A DNA stretch of 5,463 nt from an uncultured Eubacteriales bacterium (GCA_900321265.1 ONVJ01000227.1:1-5463); one strand, 5' to 3'. Numbered from the stretch's first letter, positions 1 through 5,463 are shown. Notes: generated from the sequence alone by a model not told the origin. Numbers and translations: made by a program.

Positions 1-35
1 CTCAGTTCTTTTGTGTACAGGGGCAGATCTTTCAT
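1..35 (-). CDS. N-terminal fragment of an unidentified protein, cut by the window edge
   Basis: Only the first 11 codons are visible, reading MKDLPLYTKEL, too little to name a family. The start is supported by a textbook AGGAGG six bases upstream. The gene lies 33 bases after the stop of the solute-binding lipoprotein, on the same strand and with no terminator between them, so the two are probably co-transcribed. Genes after such binding proteins are often ABC permeases, but the hydrophilic start seen here gives no direct support for that. What is seen is the start codon and its ribosome binding site; the operon is inferred and the function unknown. Confidence 0.6.
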   Translation of the reverse strand, partial: MKDLPLYTKEL

Positions 36-41
36 TTCAAC

Positions 42-47
42 CCTCCT
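42..47 (-). promoter_or_regulatory. Ribosome binding site of the left-edge gene
   Basis: The minus strand reads AGGAGG followed by six bases and ATG. This perfect Shine-Dalgarno match is the main reason for calling the truncated gene at the left edge. Confidence 0.75.
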
Positions 48-68
48 GAACGGTTCTGCGGTCGTTCG

Positions 69-1616
69 TCACCCGAGAACCGCAAGATTCGAGCTGACGG
101 TGGAGACGGACTTTTCAAAAGCTCTTTTTACCGCGTTGAATCTTACGGCGACCGACTTGTAGCCTGCAGTATCAGAGACGCAGCTTCGGAAAATGAGATT
201 GGTATTGCCGACGAACTCGTCGGCAAAGACTATGCCGGCGTCAAAGCGCACCGATGCCCTGACAAGGGCCATGACCTCGGCCTCGGCGGTGTCTTCTCTG
301 TATTTGAAATGCACGCCGGACTCGAAAACCGCCGGCAGAATTCTTTGACTGCCCTCGGACGCGAGCTTCTCAAGGACCGCGACTGATTCTCCGGAATCAG
401 ACCCCGATATCGCGTAGAGTGTATAATCATTACCGAGAAGGGTTACGTAAGCCTGCTGATTCACGTCGAATTTCGGCATGGGAAGGAACTCGCTGACAAA
501 GTCTTCATCCGAGGACCTTCCGAAGGGTCTGACGGTAAATAGAGACCTTCCGCCGCTGAAGATCAAGGAGGATCCGACCTGACAGCTGCCGCCGTTAAGG
601 AATCCGTACACCTTTTCCGCCAGATTGCTCATCTTCTCCCCGTTGAACGCGTCGGTGAGCAGGAGGGATCCGCGGTCGTCGAATTCCAGGATCCTGATAT
701 CCGACGCAAACATGAAGGCGTCAAGATAAGCATGAGATCCCGCCGTAAAGCCCCAAATCTCACTTCCGCCCGCTGTCTTTGCGGAAACCGACGTCTCGAT
801 CATCCTGTCAAGCGTCCATTCGCCGCCGGCGACGAGCGATAAAGGAGACCCGATCCTCAGATCGGCAAGCAGGGTCTGATTGCAGAAAACGGTATACATT
901 GAGGCGAGAAAACCGGCGGAAAGATCCCCGGTGGCAAGGTATCGCCTGCCTCCGATATTCAGATCCTCGAAGATTGCAGAAGCCCACCACTGCGCGGACA
1001 TGTCAAATGGTTCAATCTCGCCCAGATCTGCACAAACGCCCGCCAGCACGAGCTTAACGGCTGCGGACTGGCCGGCGGCGTATATATCGCTTGGTTCGCC
1101 CGTTGCAAAAGCGGTTGTGGCTGCATATACAAAGGACGTTGCAGCCGACCCGCTTCCGGGTTTTCTCTTGATCTCGAGAACGACTCTAAGCGCGTCCTCG
1201 GCGCTCAGTCTTGAGACAGCTGCGGCGTCCTCGATCAGCCCCCCGCTTATCGCGCCGTCAGAGACGTCGGGATACGTGGAATCGCTCATCGCGAGAATCT
1301 CTATCCGTTTTCCGCCTAAATCCACTTTGCCGGCGACCCCGCTTTGGACTGCGTCCGAGGTCGCGGCGCCCTGACCGGCCGAAGCATCGAAGGAGCTGTC
1401 TCCCTGAGTCGAGTCCGCGGGAATCCCGGTGTCTGAGACGGCCGGCGTACCGGGGAACGCAGACGTGTCGGGGAACGCCGACGTACCGGAGACCGACGAC
1501 GCGGCCTCTCCGGGATCTTCAGCGGGCTCTCCCTGCCTGCCGGGAGAGGCGCAGCCCGTCGCGACGACCAGCAAGGACAAAACAAGAGGCAGAAGAGTGA
1601 ATGCAAACTTTTTCAT
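69..1616 (-). CDS. Lipid-anchored extracellular solute-binding protein of a carbohydrate-type ABC importer
   Basis: This 515-residue protein probably captures a sugar or similar solute outside the membrane and hands it to an ABC permease. The N-terminus is a type II signal peptide: KK, a hydrophobic run (residues 4-19), then the lipobox ATG-C with lipidated Cys22. Residues 23-96 are a Ser/Thr/Pro/Ala/Gly-rich linker, longer than usual. The binding domain starts near residue 97 (VDLGGKRIEIL). Family-like stretches follow: GEPSDIYAAG (173-182), QWW then EDLNIGGRRYLATGD (209-231), FCNQTLL (244-250) and GEWTLD (265-270). These match the clostridial family 1-type binding proteins that read WW...DLSIGGKLYFATGD and FNK.LL...GKWT. 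The start has AAAGGA upstream and a good promoter. The ligand cannot be read from sequence, and no permease or ATPase is seen here. It is divergent from the aldolase gene. The family is fairly sure; the substrate is unknown. Confidence 0.85.
   Translation of the reverse strand: MKKFAFTLLPLVLSLLVVATGCASPGRQGEPAEDPGEAASSVSGTSAFPDTSAFPGTPAVSDTGIPADSTQGDSSFDASAGQGAATSDAVQSGVAGKVDLGGKRIEILAMSDSTYPDVSDGAISGGLIEDAAAVSRLSAEDALRVVLEIKRKPGSGSAATSFVYAATTAFATGEPSDIYAAGQSAAVKLVLAGVCADLGEIEPFDMSAQWWASAIFEDLNIGGRRYLATGDLSAGFLASMYTVFCNQTLLADLRIGSPLSLVAGGEWTLDRMIETSVSAKTAGGSEIWGFTAGSHAYLDAFMFASDIRILEFDDRGSLLLTDAFNGEKMSNLAEKVYGFLNGGSCQVGSSLIFSGGRSLFTVRPFGRSSDEDFVSEFLPMPKFDVNQQAYVTLLGNDYTLYAISGSDSGESVAVLEKLASEGSQRILPAVFESGVHFKYREDTAEAEVMALVRASVRFDAGIVFADEFVGNTNLIFRSCVSDTAGYKSVAVRFNAVKRAFEKSVSTVSSNLAVLG
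1451..1486 (-). repeat. Two tandem 18-base units inside the linker of the solute-binding protein
   Basis: On the plus strand CGGGGAACGCAGACGTGT is followed directly by a copy differing at three of 18 positions. The unit is six codons, so copy-number change keeps the frame. It encodes the repeated TSAFP(D/G) stretch at residues 45-56 between the lipid anchor and the binding domain. Partial, more degraded copies seem to continue towards 1428. Confidence 0.75.
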
Positions 1617-1667
1617 ATCTCTCTTAATCCTTTCAAATGCAAAACAGCGTGCCGTTTTTACTCTATT

Positions 1668-1696
1668 ATTATACCATTTCCCCCCGGGGTTTGCAA
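1668..1696 (-). promoter_or_regulatory. Sigma-A-type promoter of the solute-binding protein gene
   Basis: Read on the minus strand, TTGCAA (1696-1691) is followed after exactly 17 bases by TATAAT (1673-1668). A TGG directly before it forms an extended -10. Transcription would start near 1661, giving a leader of about 45 bases that includes AAAGGA upstream of the ATG at 1616. The -35 matches consensus at four of six positions, while the -10 is perfect. Confidence 0.7.
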
Positions 1697-1702
1697 CAGA
1701 AA

Positions 1703-1720
1703 AATCCGCATGACGGGATT
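1703..1720. promoter_or_regulatory. Candidate operator: inverted repeat AATCC-N8-GGATT
   Basis: Five-base perfect arms sit just upstream of the -35 box of the leftward promoter. The arms are short, so the repeat could be chance. Its position beside a promoter is the only support for a regulatory role. Confidence 0.25.
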
Positions 1721-1732
1721 CTTCGGCATTTT

Positions 1733-1751
1733 GCGCGATTTGCCTTCGCGC
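1733..1751. promoter_or_regulatory. Candidate operator: inverted repeat GCGCGA-N7-TCGCGC
   Basis: Six-base perfect arms are separated by seven bases, centred on 1742. The repeat ends four bases before the -35 box of the rightward promoter. A protein bound here could activate or repress the aldolase gene and, being in the shared control region, perhaps the solute-binding gene too. No regulator gene is visible in the window. No T-run follows, so a terminator is unlikely. Confidence 0.4.
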
Positions 1752-1755
1752 GAGA

Positions 1756-1784
1756 TTGACTGAAAGGCAGTTTTATGATATAAT
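1756..1784 (+). promoter_or_regulatory. Strong sigma-A-type promoter of the aldolase-aminopeptidase unit
   Basis: TTGACT (1756-1761), a 17-base spacer and a perfect TATAAT (1779-1784) are present, with TG at 1776-1777 forming an extended -10. Transcription should start near 1791, about 32 bases before the ATG at 1823. This also rules out a TTG start at 1796, which would leave almost no leader. Confidence 0.85.
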
Positions 1785-1809
1785 ATTTATACATTTTGTT
1801 ATTTGAAAG

Positions 1810-1814
1810 AAGGA
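1810..1814 (+). promoter_or_regulatory. Ribosome binding site that fixes the aldolase start at 1823
   Basis: AAGGA, within AAAGAAGGA, lies eight bases before the ATG at 1823. It supports that codon over the in-frame TTG at 1796, which would add nine residues absent from the family. Confidence 0.75.
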
Positions 1815-1822
1815 TAACCCTA

Positions 1823-2506
1823 ATGTTCGAACTCATGCTCGACACGGCAAACATCGAGGAACTGAAAGCGGGGCTTGAGGCATATCCCATTTCTGGAGTC
1901 ACTTCGAATCCCACCATCCTCAAGGCAGAGGGAAAGATCGACGTCTACGAGCACCTCGGGATCATAAAAAAGCTCTGCGGAAAGCGGTCGCTGCACGTTC
2001 AGGTGGTATCCGGAACGGCATCAGAGATAGTCAGGGAGGCCCGCCACATCACCGAACGCCTGGGACACGACGTATACATCAAGATCCCGGTCAGCACCGA
2101 GGGACTTCCCGCGATAAAGCAACTTGCCTCGGAAGGCTTCAATATCACCGCTACGGGAATCTACTCATCGTTTCAGGGCATGCTCGCGGCTCTCGCCGGG
2201 GCGAAATACATAGCTGTCTACTACAACAGGATGGAGAACAACTGCACCGACCCGAAGAAGGTAATCGAGGACATCCGCACTCTCATCGATCAGTCGGGCA
2301 GCGGGGCGAAGCTGCTGGGCGCCTCCTTCAAGAACCTCACCGAGGTGACCGAGGCGATCGTATACGGCTGCCACAGCATCACCGTCCAGCCCTCGATCAT
2401 CACCTCGGGCCTTGGGATGGCGTCGATCAACTACGCAGTCGACAACTTCGCCAAGGACTTCTGGGCGATCCACGGCGAGGGATCGACGATGCTCACCGTC
2501 GGATGA
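1823..2506 (+). CDS. Small transaldolase-family protein, fructose-6-phosphate aldolase (FSA/TalC) type
   Basis: This is a 227-residue cytosolic class I aldolase of the short transaldolase family; E. coli FSA has 220 residues. The family forms a Schiff base on lysine and joins or splits dihydroxyacetone-type donors and aldehydes, as in cleavage of fructose 6-phosphate. Visible landmarks are LDTAN with Asp7, GVTSNPTI with Thr27 and Asn29, IKIPVSTEGLPAIK with the expected Schiff-base Lys87, Thr111, YYNR with Tyr133, and ASFK near residue 168. Gln60 (HVQV) and Tyr133 align with Gln59 and Tyr131 of FSA, where true transaldolases carry Glu and Phe. This favours aldolase over transaldolase activity. 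The gene follows a strong promoter and is probably co-transcribed with the aminopeptidase gene 61 bases downstream. The start at 1823 has a good ribosome binding site. Family membership is nearly certain; the exact substrate is inferred. Confidence 0.92.
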   Translation: MFELMLDTANIEELKAGLEAYPISGVTSNPTILKAEGKIDVYEHLGIIKKLCGKRSLHVQVVSGTASEIVREARHITERLGHDVYIKIPVSTEGLPAIKQLASEGFNITATGIYSSFQGMLAALAGAKYIAVYYNRMENNCTDPKKVIEDIRTLIDQSGSGAKLLGASFKNLTEVTEAIVYGCHSITVQPSIITSGLGMASINYAVDNFAKDFWAIHGEGSTMLTVG

Positions 2507-2554
2507 ACCGCACCGCCGCGGCACAGATCAGAAGAAATTATTAAACATATTCCG

Positions 2555-2561
2555 AAAGGAG
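2555..2561 (+). promoter_or_regulatory. Ribosome binding site that fixes the aminopeptidase start at 2568
   Basis: AAAGGAG lies six bases before the ATG at 2568. The open frame extends upstream to 2412, but that part overlaps the aldolase gene and encodes arginine- and serine-rich sequence unlike the family. The 2568 start gives the normal length. Confidence 0.8.
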
Positions 2562-2567
2562 CGCCTC

Positions 2568-3908
2568 ATGAAACAAACTCCGGTAACCTGCGAAGCACTC
2601 AGAGCCTACACCGACTCATACAGCTCGTCTTCGGCAAAGAAGACTCTGACGAACGTCTTCTCAAGGACCTCGCTCGCCGACCTCTCCTTCGATCCGGTCG
2701 CATCCCGCGACGTCAACTTCAGATTCTCAAACAACATAAAAACAATGTCGGCGACGAATCAGAAGTCATCCGGACGCTGCTGGCTCTTCGCGGCGACCAA
2801 CCTGCTTCGCGAGATCATCGCGAAGAAGAAGAACCTTGATTCCTTCGAACTCTCCCAGTCGCATCTGGCGTTCTGGGACAAATTCGAAAGAGCCAACTAC
2901 TTCATCGACTCGATCATCGACACGGCCTCCCTTCCCGACGGCGACAGGACGGTCGACTACATCCTCGCGACCGGCGTCGGCGACGGCGGTCAGTGGGACA
3001 TGTTCGTCAACATCGTCCGCAAGTACGGCATCATCCCCAAGGACGCGATGCCCGAGACCTTCCAGTCGTCCGCGACCTCGCAGGTCAACAAATATCTCAA
3101 CCTCTGCCTGAGAAAGGCCGCCTGCCTGATACGCTCGGTCGGCGCGGAGGATCCCGACAGAGAGGCAAAGATCGAAGAGATAAGGCAGAAGACGCTTGAT
3201 TCGGTATTCTCCTTCCTCTGCGAGTGCTACACCCTTCCTCCCGAGAAGTTCGATTTCGAATACACCGACAAGGACGGCGGATACCATCTCGAGAAGGATT
3301 TCACACCGATATCCTTCAGAGACGAGATGATAGGCGATTATCTTGACGATTATGTGTCGATTATCAACGCCCCGACGGCCGACAAGCCCTTCGGAAAGAC
3401 ATACACCGTCGCCTACCTCGGAAACATCTCGGGTGCCCCCGACATCGTATACCTCAACCTCGAGATCGGAGAGTTCAAGGAGACGGTAAAGAAGCAGCTC
3501 CTCGACGGTGAGCCGGTCTGGTTCGGCTCCGACTGCGGCAAGTTCTCGGATTCGACCAGAAAAGTCTGGGATCCCGGTGCCTTTGACTACGAGCTGCTGA
3601 CAGGACTCGATCTTTCGATGACGAAGCAGCAGATGCTCGACTACGGCGTCTCGAAGATGAATCACGCGATGGTCTTCACCGGCGTGAATATCGACGGCGA
3701 CGGAAAGCCGAACCGCTGGAAGGTCGAGAACAGCTGGGGATCCGACGGTCCAAACAAGGGCTACCACACCGCCACCGACGACTGGTTCGACGCCTTTGTC
3801 TATCAGGCGGTCGTCAACAAAAAGTATCTCGGGGCCTACGCCGACGTCCTCACGCAGAAGCCGACTGTGCTTCTGCCCTGGGATCCGATGGGCTCTCTCG
3901 CAGACTGA
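2568..3908 (+). CDS. pepC: Aminopeptidase C / bleomycin hydrolase family cysteine peptidase (C1B)
   Basis: This is a 446-residue cytosolic papain-fold peptidase that trims amino acids from the N-termini of peptides; family members form hexameric barrels. The active site is complete: oxyanion Gln65 and nucleophile Cys71 in NQKSSGRCWLFA, His366 in MNHAMVFTGV, and Asn388 in WKVENSWG. Other family stretches are SQSHLAFWDKFERANYF, GDGGQWDMFVNIVRKYG and the C-terminal LPWDPMGSLAD. In characterised members the C-terminal tail lies in the active-site cleft and limits the enzyme to N-terminal trimming. Length and spacing are normal for the family (about 440-455 residues), with no signal peptide, frameshift or truncation. 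No clear promoter is seen in the 61 bases after the aldolase gene, so read-through from the 1756-1784 promoter is likely. An intrinsic terminator follows 77 bases after the stop. The symbol is by family resemblance. Confidence 0.95.
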   Translation: MKQTPVTCEALRAYTDSYSSSSAKKTLTNVFSRTSLADLSFDPVASRDVNFRFSNNIKTMSATNQKSSGRCWLFAATNLLREIIAKKKNLDSFELSQSHLAFWDKFERANYFIDSIIDTASLPDGDRTVDYILATGVGDGGQWDMFVNIVRKYGIIPKDAMPETFQSSATSQVNKYLNLCLRKAACLIRSVGAEDPDREAKIEEIRQKTLDSVFSFLCECYTLPPEKFDFEYTDKDGGYHLEKDFTPISFRDEMIGDYLDDYVSIINAPTADKPFGKTYTVAYLGNISGAPDIVYLNLEIGEFKETVKKQLLDGEPVWFGSDCGKFSDSTRKVWDPGAFDYELLTGLDLSMTKQQMLDYGVSKMNHAMVFTGVNIDGDGKPNRWKVENSWGSDGPNKGYHTATDDWFDAFVYQAVVNKKYLGAYADVLTQKPTVLLPWDPMGSLAD

Positions 3909-3964
3909 TAGTTCTCTTATACAAAACGCGCCTTCAGGGCAGTTCTCATAAAGATGTTTTAGTT

Positions 3965-3980
3965 AACAGTGCAACAGTGC
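3965..3980. repeat. Tandem duplication AACAGTGC x2
   Basis: Two perfect adjacent copies of AACAGTGC lie between the aminopeptidase stop and its terminator. They probably arose by slippage; no function is evident. Confidence 0.5.
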
Positions 3981-3985
3981 CATCA

Positions 3986-4025
3986 GAGAGGACGGACAGT
4001 CTTATGCCCGTCCTTTCCGTTTTTT
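3986..4025 (+). terminator. Intrinsic terminator of the aldolase-aminopeptidase transcript
   Basis: GAGAGGACGG (3986-3995) pairs with CCGTCCTTTC (4008-4017) as ten base pairs with one G-U. The 12-base loop may close by two further pairs. After CG come six T residues (4020-4025). It lies 77 bases beyond the aminopeptidase stop, where the transcript should end. Confidence 0.85.
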
Positions 4026-4137
4026 ATGATTATGACAGTGTCGCGGTCTTTGCCCGCTTCCGCATTACGGTGCGGCGGCCTAAAGTCGCAGAACCACAAA
4101 TGCGAAACAAACAATATACAGACAGAAGGACACCCGG

Positions 4138-4175
4138 AAAACAAAACGCAGGCGGAAGCATTATGCTTCCGCCTG
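4138..4175 (-). terminator. Palindrome and T-rich tail, probable terminator of the leftward lipoprotein gene
   Basis: Positions 4149-4175 form a perfect 27-base palindrome centred on 4162, with arms CAGGCGGAAGCAT and ATGCTTCCGCCTG. Read leftward, the stem is followed by CGTTTTGTTTT (4148-4138), an interrupted T-run suited to termination. Read rightward, no T-run follows. It lies about 120 bases beyond the stop of the lipoprotein gene, facing the rightward terminator. The distance and broken T-run leave open that it is instead a dispersed palindromic repeat. Confidence 0.65.
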
Positions 4176-4296
4176 GAAATCGATGGGGATGTAGGGAATG
4201 GATTTTTTGGCTTTTAGGTGGGTTCAAAGTTTTTTCCAAATATTTACAATAATAATGGTGTTATCATTTCACAATTCGCTGCTACTACGTTGCTTT

Positions 4297-5316
4297 TCAC
4301 TCGATATATACTATCAAATAAACCGGTGGTTCAGATACTCCTTCTTTATGTACCTCTTCGCCTTTGTCTGTCATGATTTTCGCGGCCTCATCTTTCCAGG
4401 TCAGATCATACTCCATTTGCGGAGTCACGTAATAGGCGATCACAGGTTTGCCGTCATCATCTGAGGTAATACAGCGATGTTGAACTTTCATCCCGGTATA
4501 TTTGACGTCAAGAAGCCTTGTCTCATCGTCTCTGTGATAATCCGGGTAATCCTTTTTTAATTGTTCTTCAACAGCCGCATCAAATTCTCCAACGTTCAGC
4601 TCATTTAATTTGCATGCATTTATAGTTTCCGGTTCCGGAAATGCCATGACCTGTAAAACAACACCCCCTTTTGTGAGCTTAACCCAGGATGAATCCGCGA
4701 ATTCTACGTCCCCCGCTTTATTGTAAAACCATATGTTTTTTCGTTCTATAGGACCGATGGAACTGTTTTCAATTCTTTTCTCTTTATAATAGTCGACGTC
4801 CGTAAACTTCGAGAGTTCTTCAACCGCCTTCGCCATCAGTTCTTCGTCTGACATTGGAGTTTCATAACCGGGATCTGCTCCGATATAAGTTTTTTCATAT
4901 CCTATTATCCTGTCGGTTTCTCTGTCAAGCAAAAAGCAATAATAATATTCTATTTGATCAGTTTTTTCGCATTGATAATAATCATAGCAGATTTTCCTAT
5001 ATGTTAATCTCATGGAGCAGACATAATCGGCAACTAATGATACGCCGTCAAATTTTATTATTTTTTTTCCTGCAACGTCCTCATCTTCTCTCCAGTACGG
5101 ATTGAATATTCCCGGCCGTGTCACTTCCTGCGGGCTTAACGGATATCCAATCCTCCCCAGAAGAACAGAATCGCTTGATGAAACAAAAGAAATAATATCC
5201 TCGGGATGTGCCTCAATAAATTTCTCTTCTGTGTTGCTGGACCCGGACAATGCAGAACACGAACCCAATACAAACAAAGCAACGATGGAAACAATTAGTA
5301 TCAAATACCTTTTCAT
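4297..5316 (-). CDS. Unrecognised cell-surface lipoprotein, cysteine- and tyrosine-rich
   Basis: This is a 339-residue protein I cannot assign to a family. It starts with a type II signal peptide: KR, a hydrophobic run (residues 4-17), then LGS-C with lipidated Cys20, so it should be anchored on the outer face of the membrane. A short Ser-rich linker follows (21-29). Residues 100-128 hold four cysteines (100, 110, 116, 127) and many tyrosines, ending EYYYCFLLD. The middle (about 158-190) is charged and helix-like, and the stretch WFYNKAGDVEFADSSWVKL faintly recalls PepSY-like lipoproteins, which is only a guess. There is no internal membrane segment and no catalytic motif I recognise. The start has AGGGGAG (5324-5330) seven bases upstream. 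The gene is visibly more AT-rich than its neighbours and appears to be transcribed alone, which may mean foreign origin. That it is a real gene and a lipoprotein is well supported; its role is unknown. Confidence 0.8.
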   Translation of the reverse strand: MKRYLILIVSIVALFVLGSCSALSGSSNTEEKFIEAHPEDIISFVSSSDSVLLGRIGYPLSPQEVTRPGIFNPYWREDEDVAGKKIIKFDGVSLVADYVCSMRLTYRKICYDYYQCEKTDQIEYYYCFLLDRETDRIIGYEKTYIGADPGYETPMSDEELMAKAVEELSKFTDVDYYKEKRIENSSIGPIERKNIWFYNKAGDVEFADSSWVKLTKGGVVLQVMAFPEPETINACKLNELNVGEFDAAVEEQLKKDYPDYHRDDETRLLDVKYTGMKVQHRCITSDDDGKPVIAYYVTPQMEYDLTWKDEAAKIMTDKGEEVHKEGVSEPPVYLIVYIE

Positions 5317-5335
5317 TGTTCATCTCCCCTTTTCA

Positions 5336-5364
5336 ATTATACATATACAACAGATTACTGTTGG
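5336..5364 (-). promoter_or_regulatory. Weak candidate promoter of the lipoprotein gene
   Basis: Read leftward, CCAACA (5364-5359) is followed by a 17-base spacer and a perfect TATAAT (5341-5336). The -35 matches only half of the consensus. The start point would fall near 5329, within the ribosome binding site, giving an unusually short leader. A promoter further right remains possible, for example using GATAAT at 5401-5396. Confidence 0.25.
5348..5363. promoter_or_regulatory. Candidate operator: inverted repeat CAACAG-ATTA-CTGTTG
   Basis: This perfect six-base inverted repeat with a four-base spacer lies 32 bases upstream of the lipoprotein start codon. It would sit between, and partly over, the candidate -35 and -10 boxes, a usual place for a repressor site. 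No T-run follows on either strand, so it does not look like a terminator. Confidence 0.4.
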
Positions 5365-5410
5365 AAACACTTTGGCCTACATATAATTCTGCCATATTAT
5401 CTAACACCGA

Positions 5411-5435
5411 ACAGATGGTTGTATAATCTATCTGT
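5411..5435. promoter_or_regulatory. Inverted repeat ACAGATGG / CTATCTGT enclosing a rightward TATAAT
   Basis: ACAGAT (5411-5416) and ATCTGT (5430-5435) are perfect six-base arms. The pairing extends two more steps if a G-T mismatch is allowed. A plus-strand TATAAT (5422-5427) lies between the arms, but no convincing -35 precedes it. The left arm shares AACAGAT with the inverted repeat at 5348-5363. Whether it controls the lipoprotein gene or a gene beyond the right edge cannot be told. Confidence 0.3.
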
Positions 5436-5463
5436 CCTTGAGCAGCTAACCTTACGAAAAAAG

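Larger units (their letters stand above)
3909..4296. other. Gene-free convergent intergenic region
   Basis: These 388 bases separate the rightward aminopeptidase gene from the leftward lipoprotein gene. They hold an 8-base tandem repeat, the rightward terminator and the 27-base palindrome described separately. There is also a weak five-base hairpin CCGCA-N6-TGCGG at 4060-4075 without a T-run. The stretch 4176-4296 is AT-rich and shows nothing else I can support. Small open frames here lack convincing ribosome binding sites. Confidence 0.6.

Noticed and set aside
48..67. Small hairpin GAACG-N10-CGTTC between the solute-binding gene and the left-edge gene
   Set aside because: The five-base stem is short, has no T-run and leaves the ribosome binding site unpaired, so neither a terminator nor a translational switch is supported.
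880..1600. Several open frames of 92-164 codons on the plus strand, opposite the solute-binding gene
   Set aside because: Their products are Arg/Ser/Pro-rich, as expected from shadow frames of GC-rich coding DNA, and lack ribosome binding sites I would trust.
2412..2567. N-terminal extension of the aminopeptidase frame by 52 codons
   Set aside because: It overlaps the aldolase gene, encodes low-complexity basic sequence, and is replaced by a far better start at 2568.
3335..3364. Heptamer CGATTAT three times at 11-12 base spacing
   Set aside because: It falls inside conserved coding sequence (GDYLDDYVSII) and is explained by repeated Asp-Tyr codons.
2766..3767. 333-codon open frame antisense to the aminopeptidase gene
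   Set aside because: It mirrors a complete, well-conserved gene in GC-rich DNA, where stop codons are rare on the other strand. Its product shows no family features.
4198..4464. Hydrophobic 88-codon plus-strand frame that might be a small membrane protein
   Set aside because: It runs antisense into the lipoprotein gene, has no properly spaced ribosome binding site, and its hydrophobicity follows from AT-rich sequence.
5456..5463. A-run at the right edge that could be the T-run of a leftward terminator
   Set aside because: The stem would lie outside the window, so it cannot be judged.

Overview
The window looks like a chromosomal stretch from a Gram-positive-type anaerobe, most plausibly an uncultured member of the Clostridia (Bacillota). 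This rests on strong AGGAGG-like ribosome binding sites, sigma-A promoters with extended -10 elements, two lipoproteins with type II signal peptides, and a clostridial-style carbohydrate ABC solute-binding protein. No gene identifies a genus. The left 3.9 kb is GC-rich; the right 1.3 kb is clearly more AT-rich.

Layout. Positions 1-1616 are read leftward: a lipid-anchored solute-binding protein (69-1616), followed 33 bases later by the first 11 codons of another gene running off the left edge. Positions 1617-1822 are a divergent control region. It holds a good promoter for each direction and two inverted repeats between them. Rightward from it come a FSA/TalC-type small aldolase (1823-2506) and, 61 bases later, a bleomycin-hydrolase/PepC-type cysteine aminopeptidase (2568-3908), probably one transcript ending at an intrinsic terminator (3986-4025). 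The next 388 gene-free bases (3909-4296) contain that terminator and a perfect 27-base palindrome that probably ends the leftward transcript from the other side. The last gene (4297-5316, leftward) is an unrecognised lipoprotein in AT-rich DNA. The final 147 bases hold its ribosome binding site and several inverted repeats.

How the genes may work together. The solute-binding protein should capture a sugar or similar solute outside the membrane. The aldolase handles small sugar phosphates or ketones in the cytoplasm. The shared control region makes co-regulation by carbon supply possible, but this is inference. PepC is a general peptide-trimming enzyme with no obvious link to sugar uptake. I see no CRISPR array, tRNA, rRNA, transposase or defence gene. 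The window reads as mostly ordinary metabolism. The unrecognised cysteine/tyrosine-rich lipoprotein and the operator-like repeats are the least explained parts.
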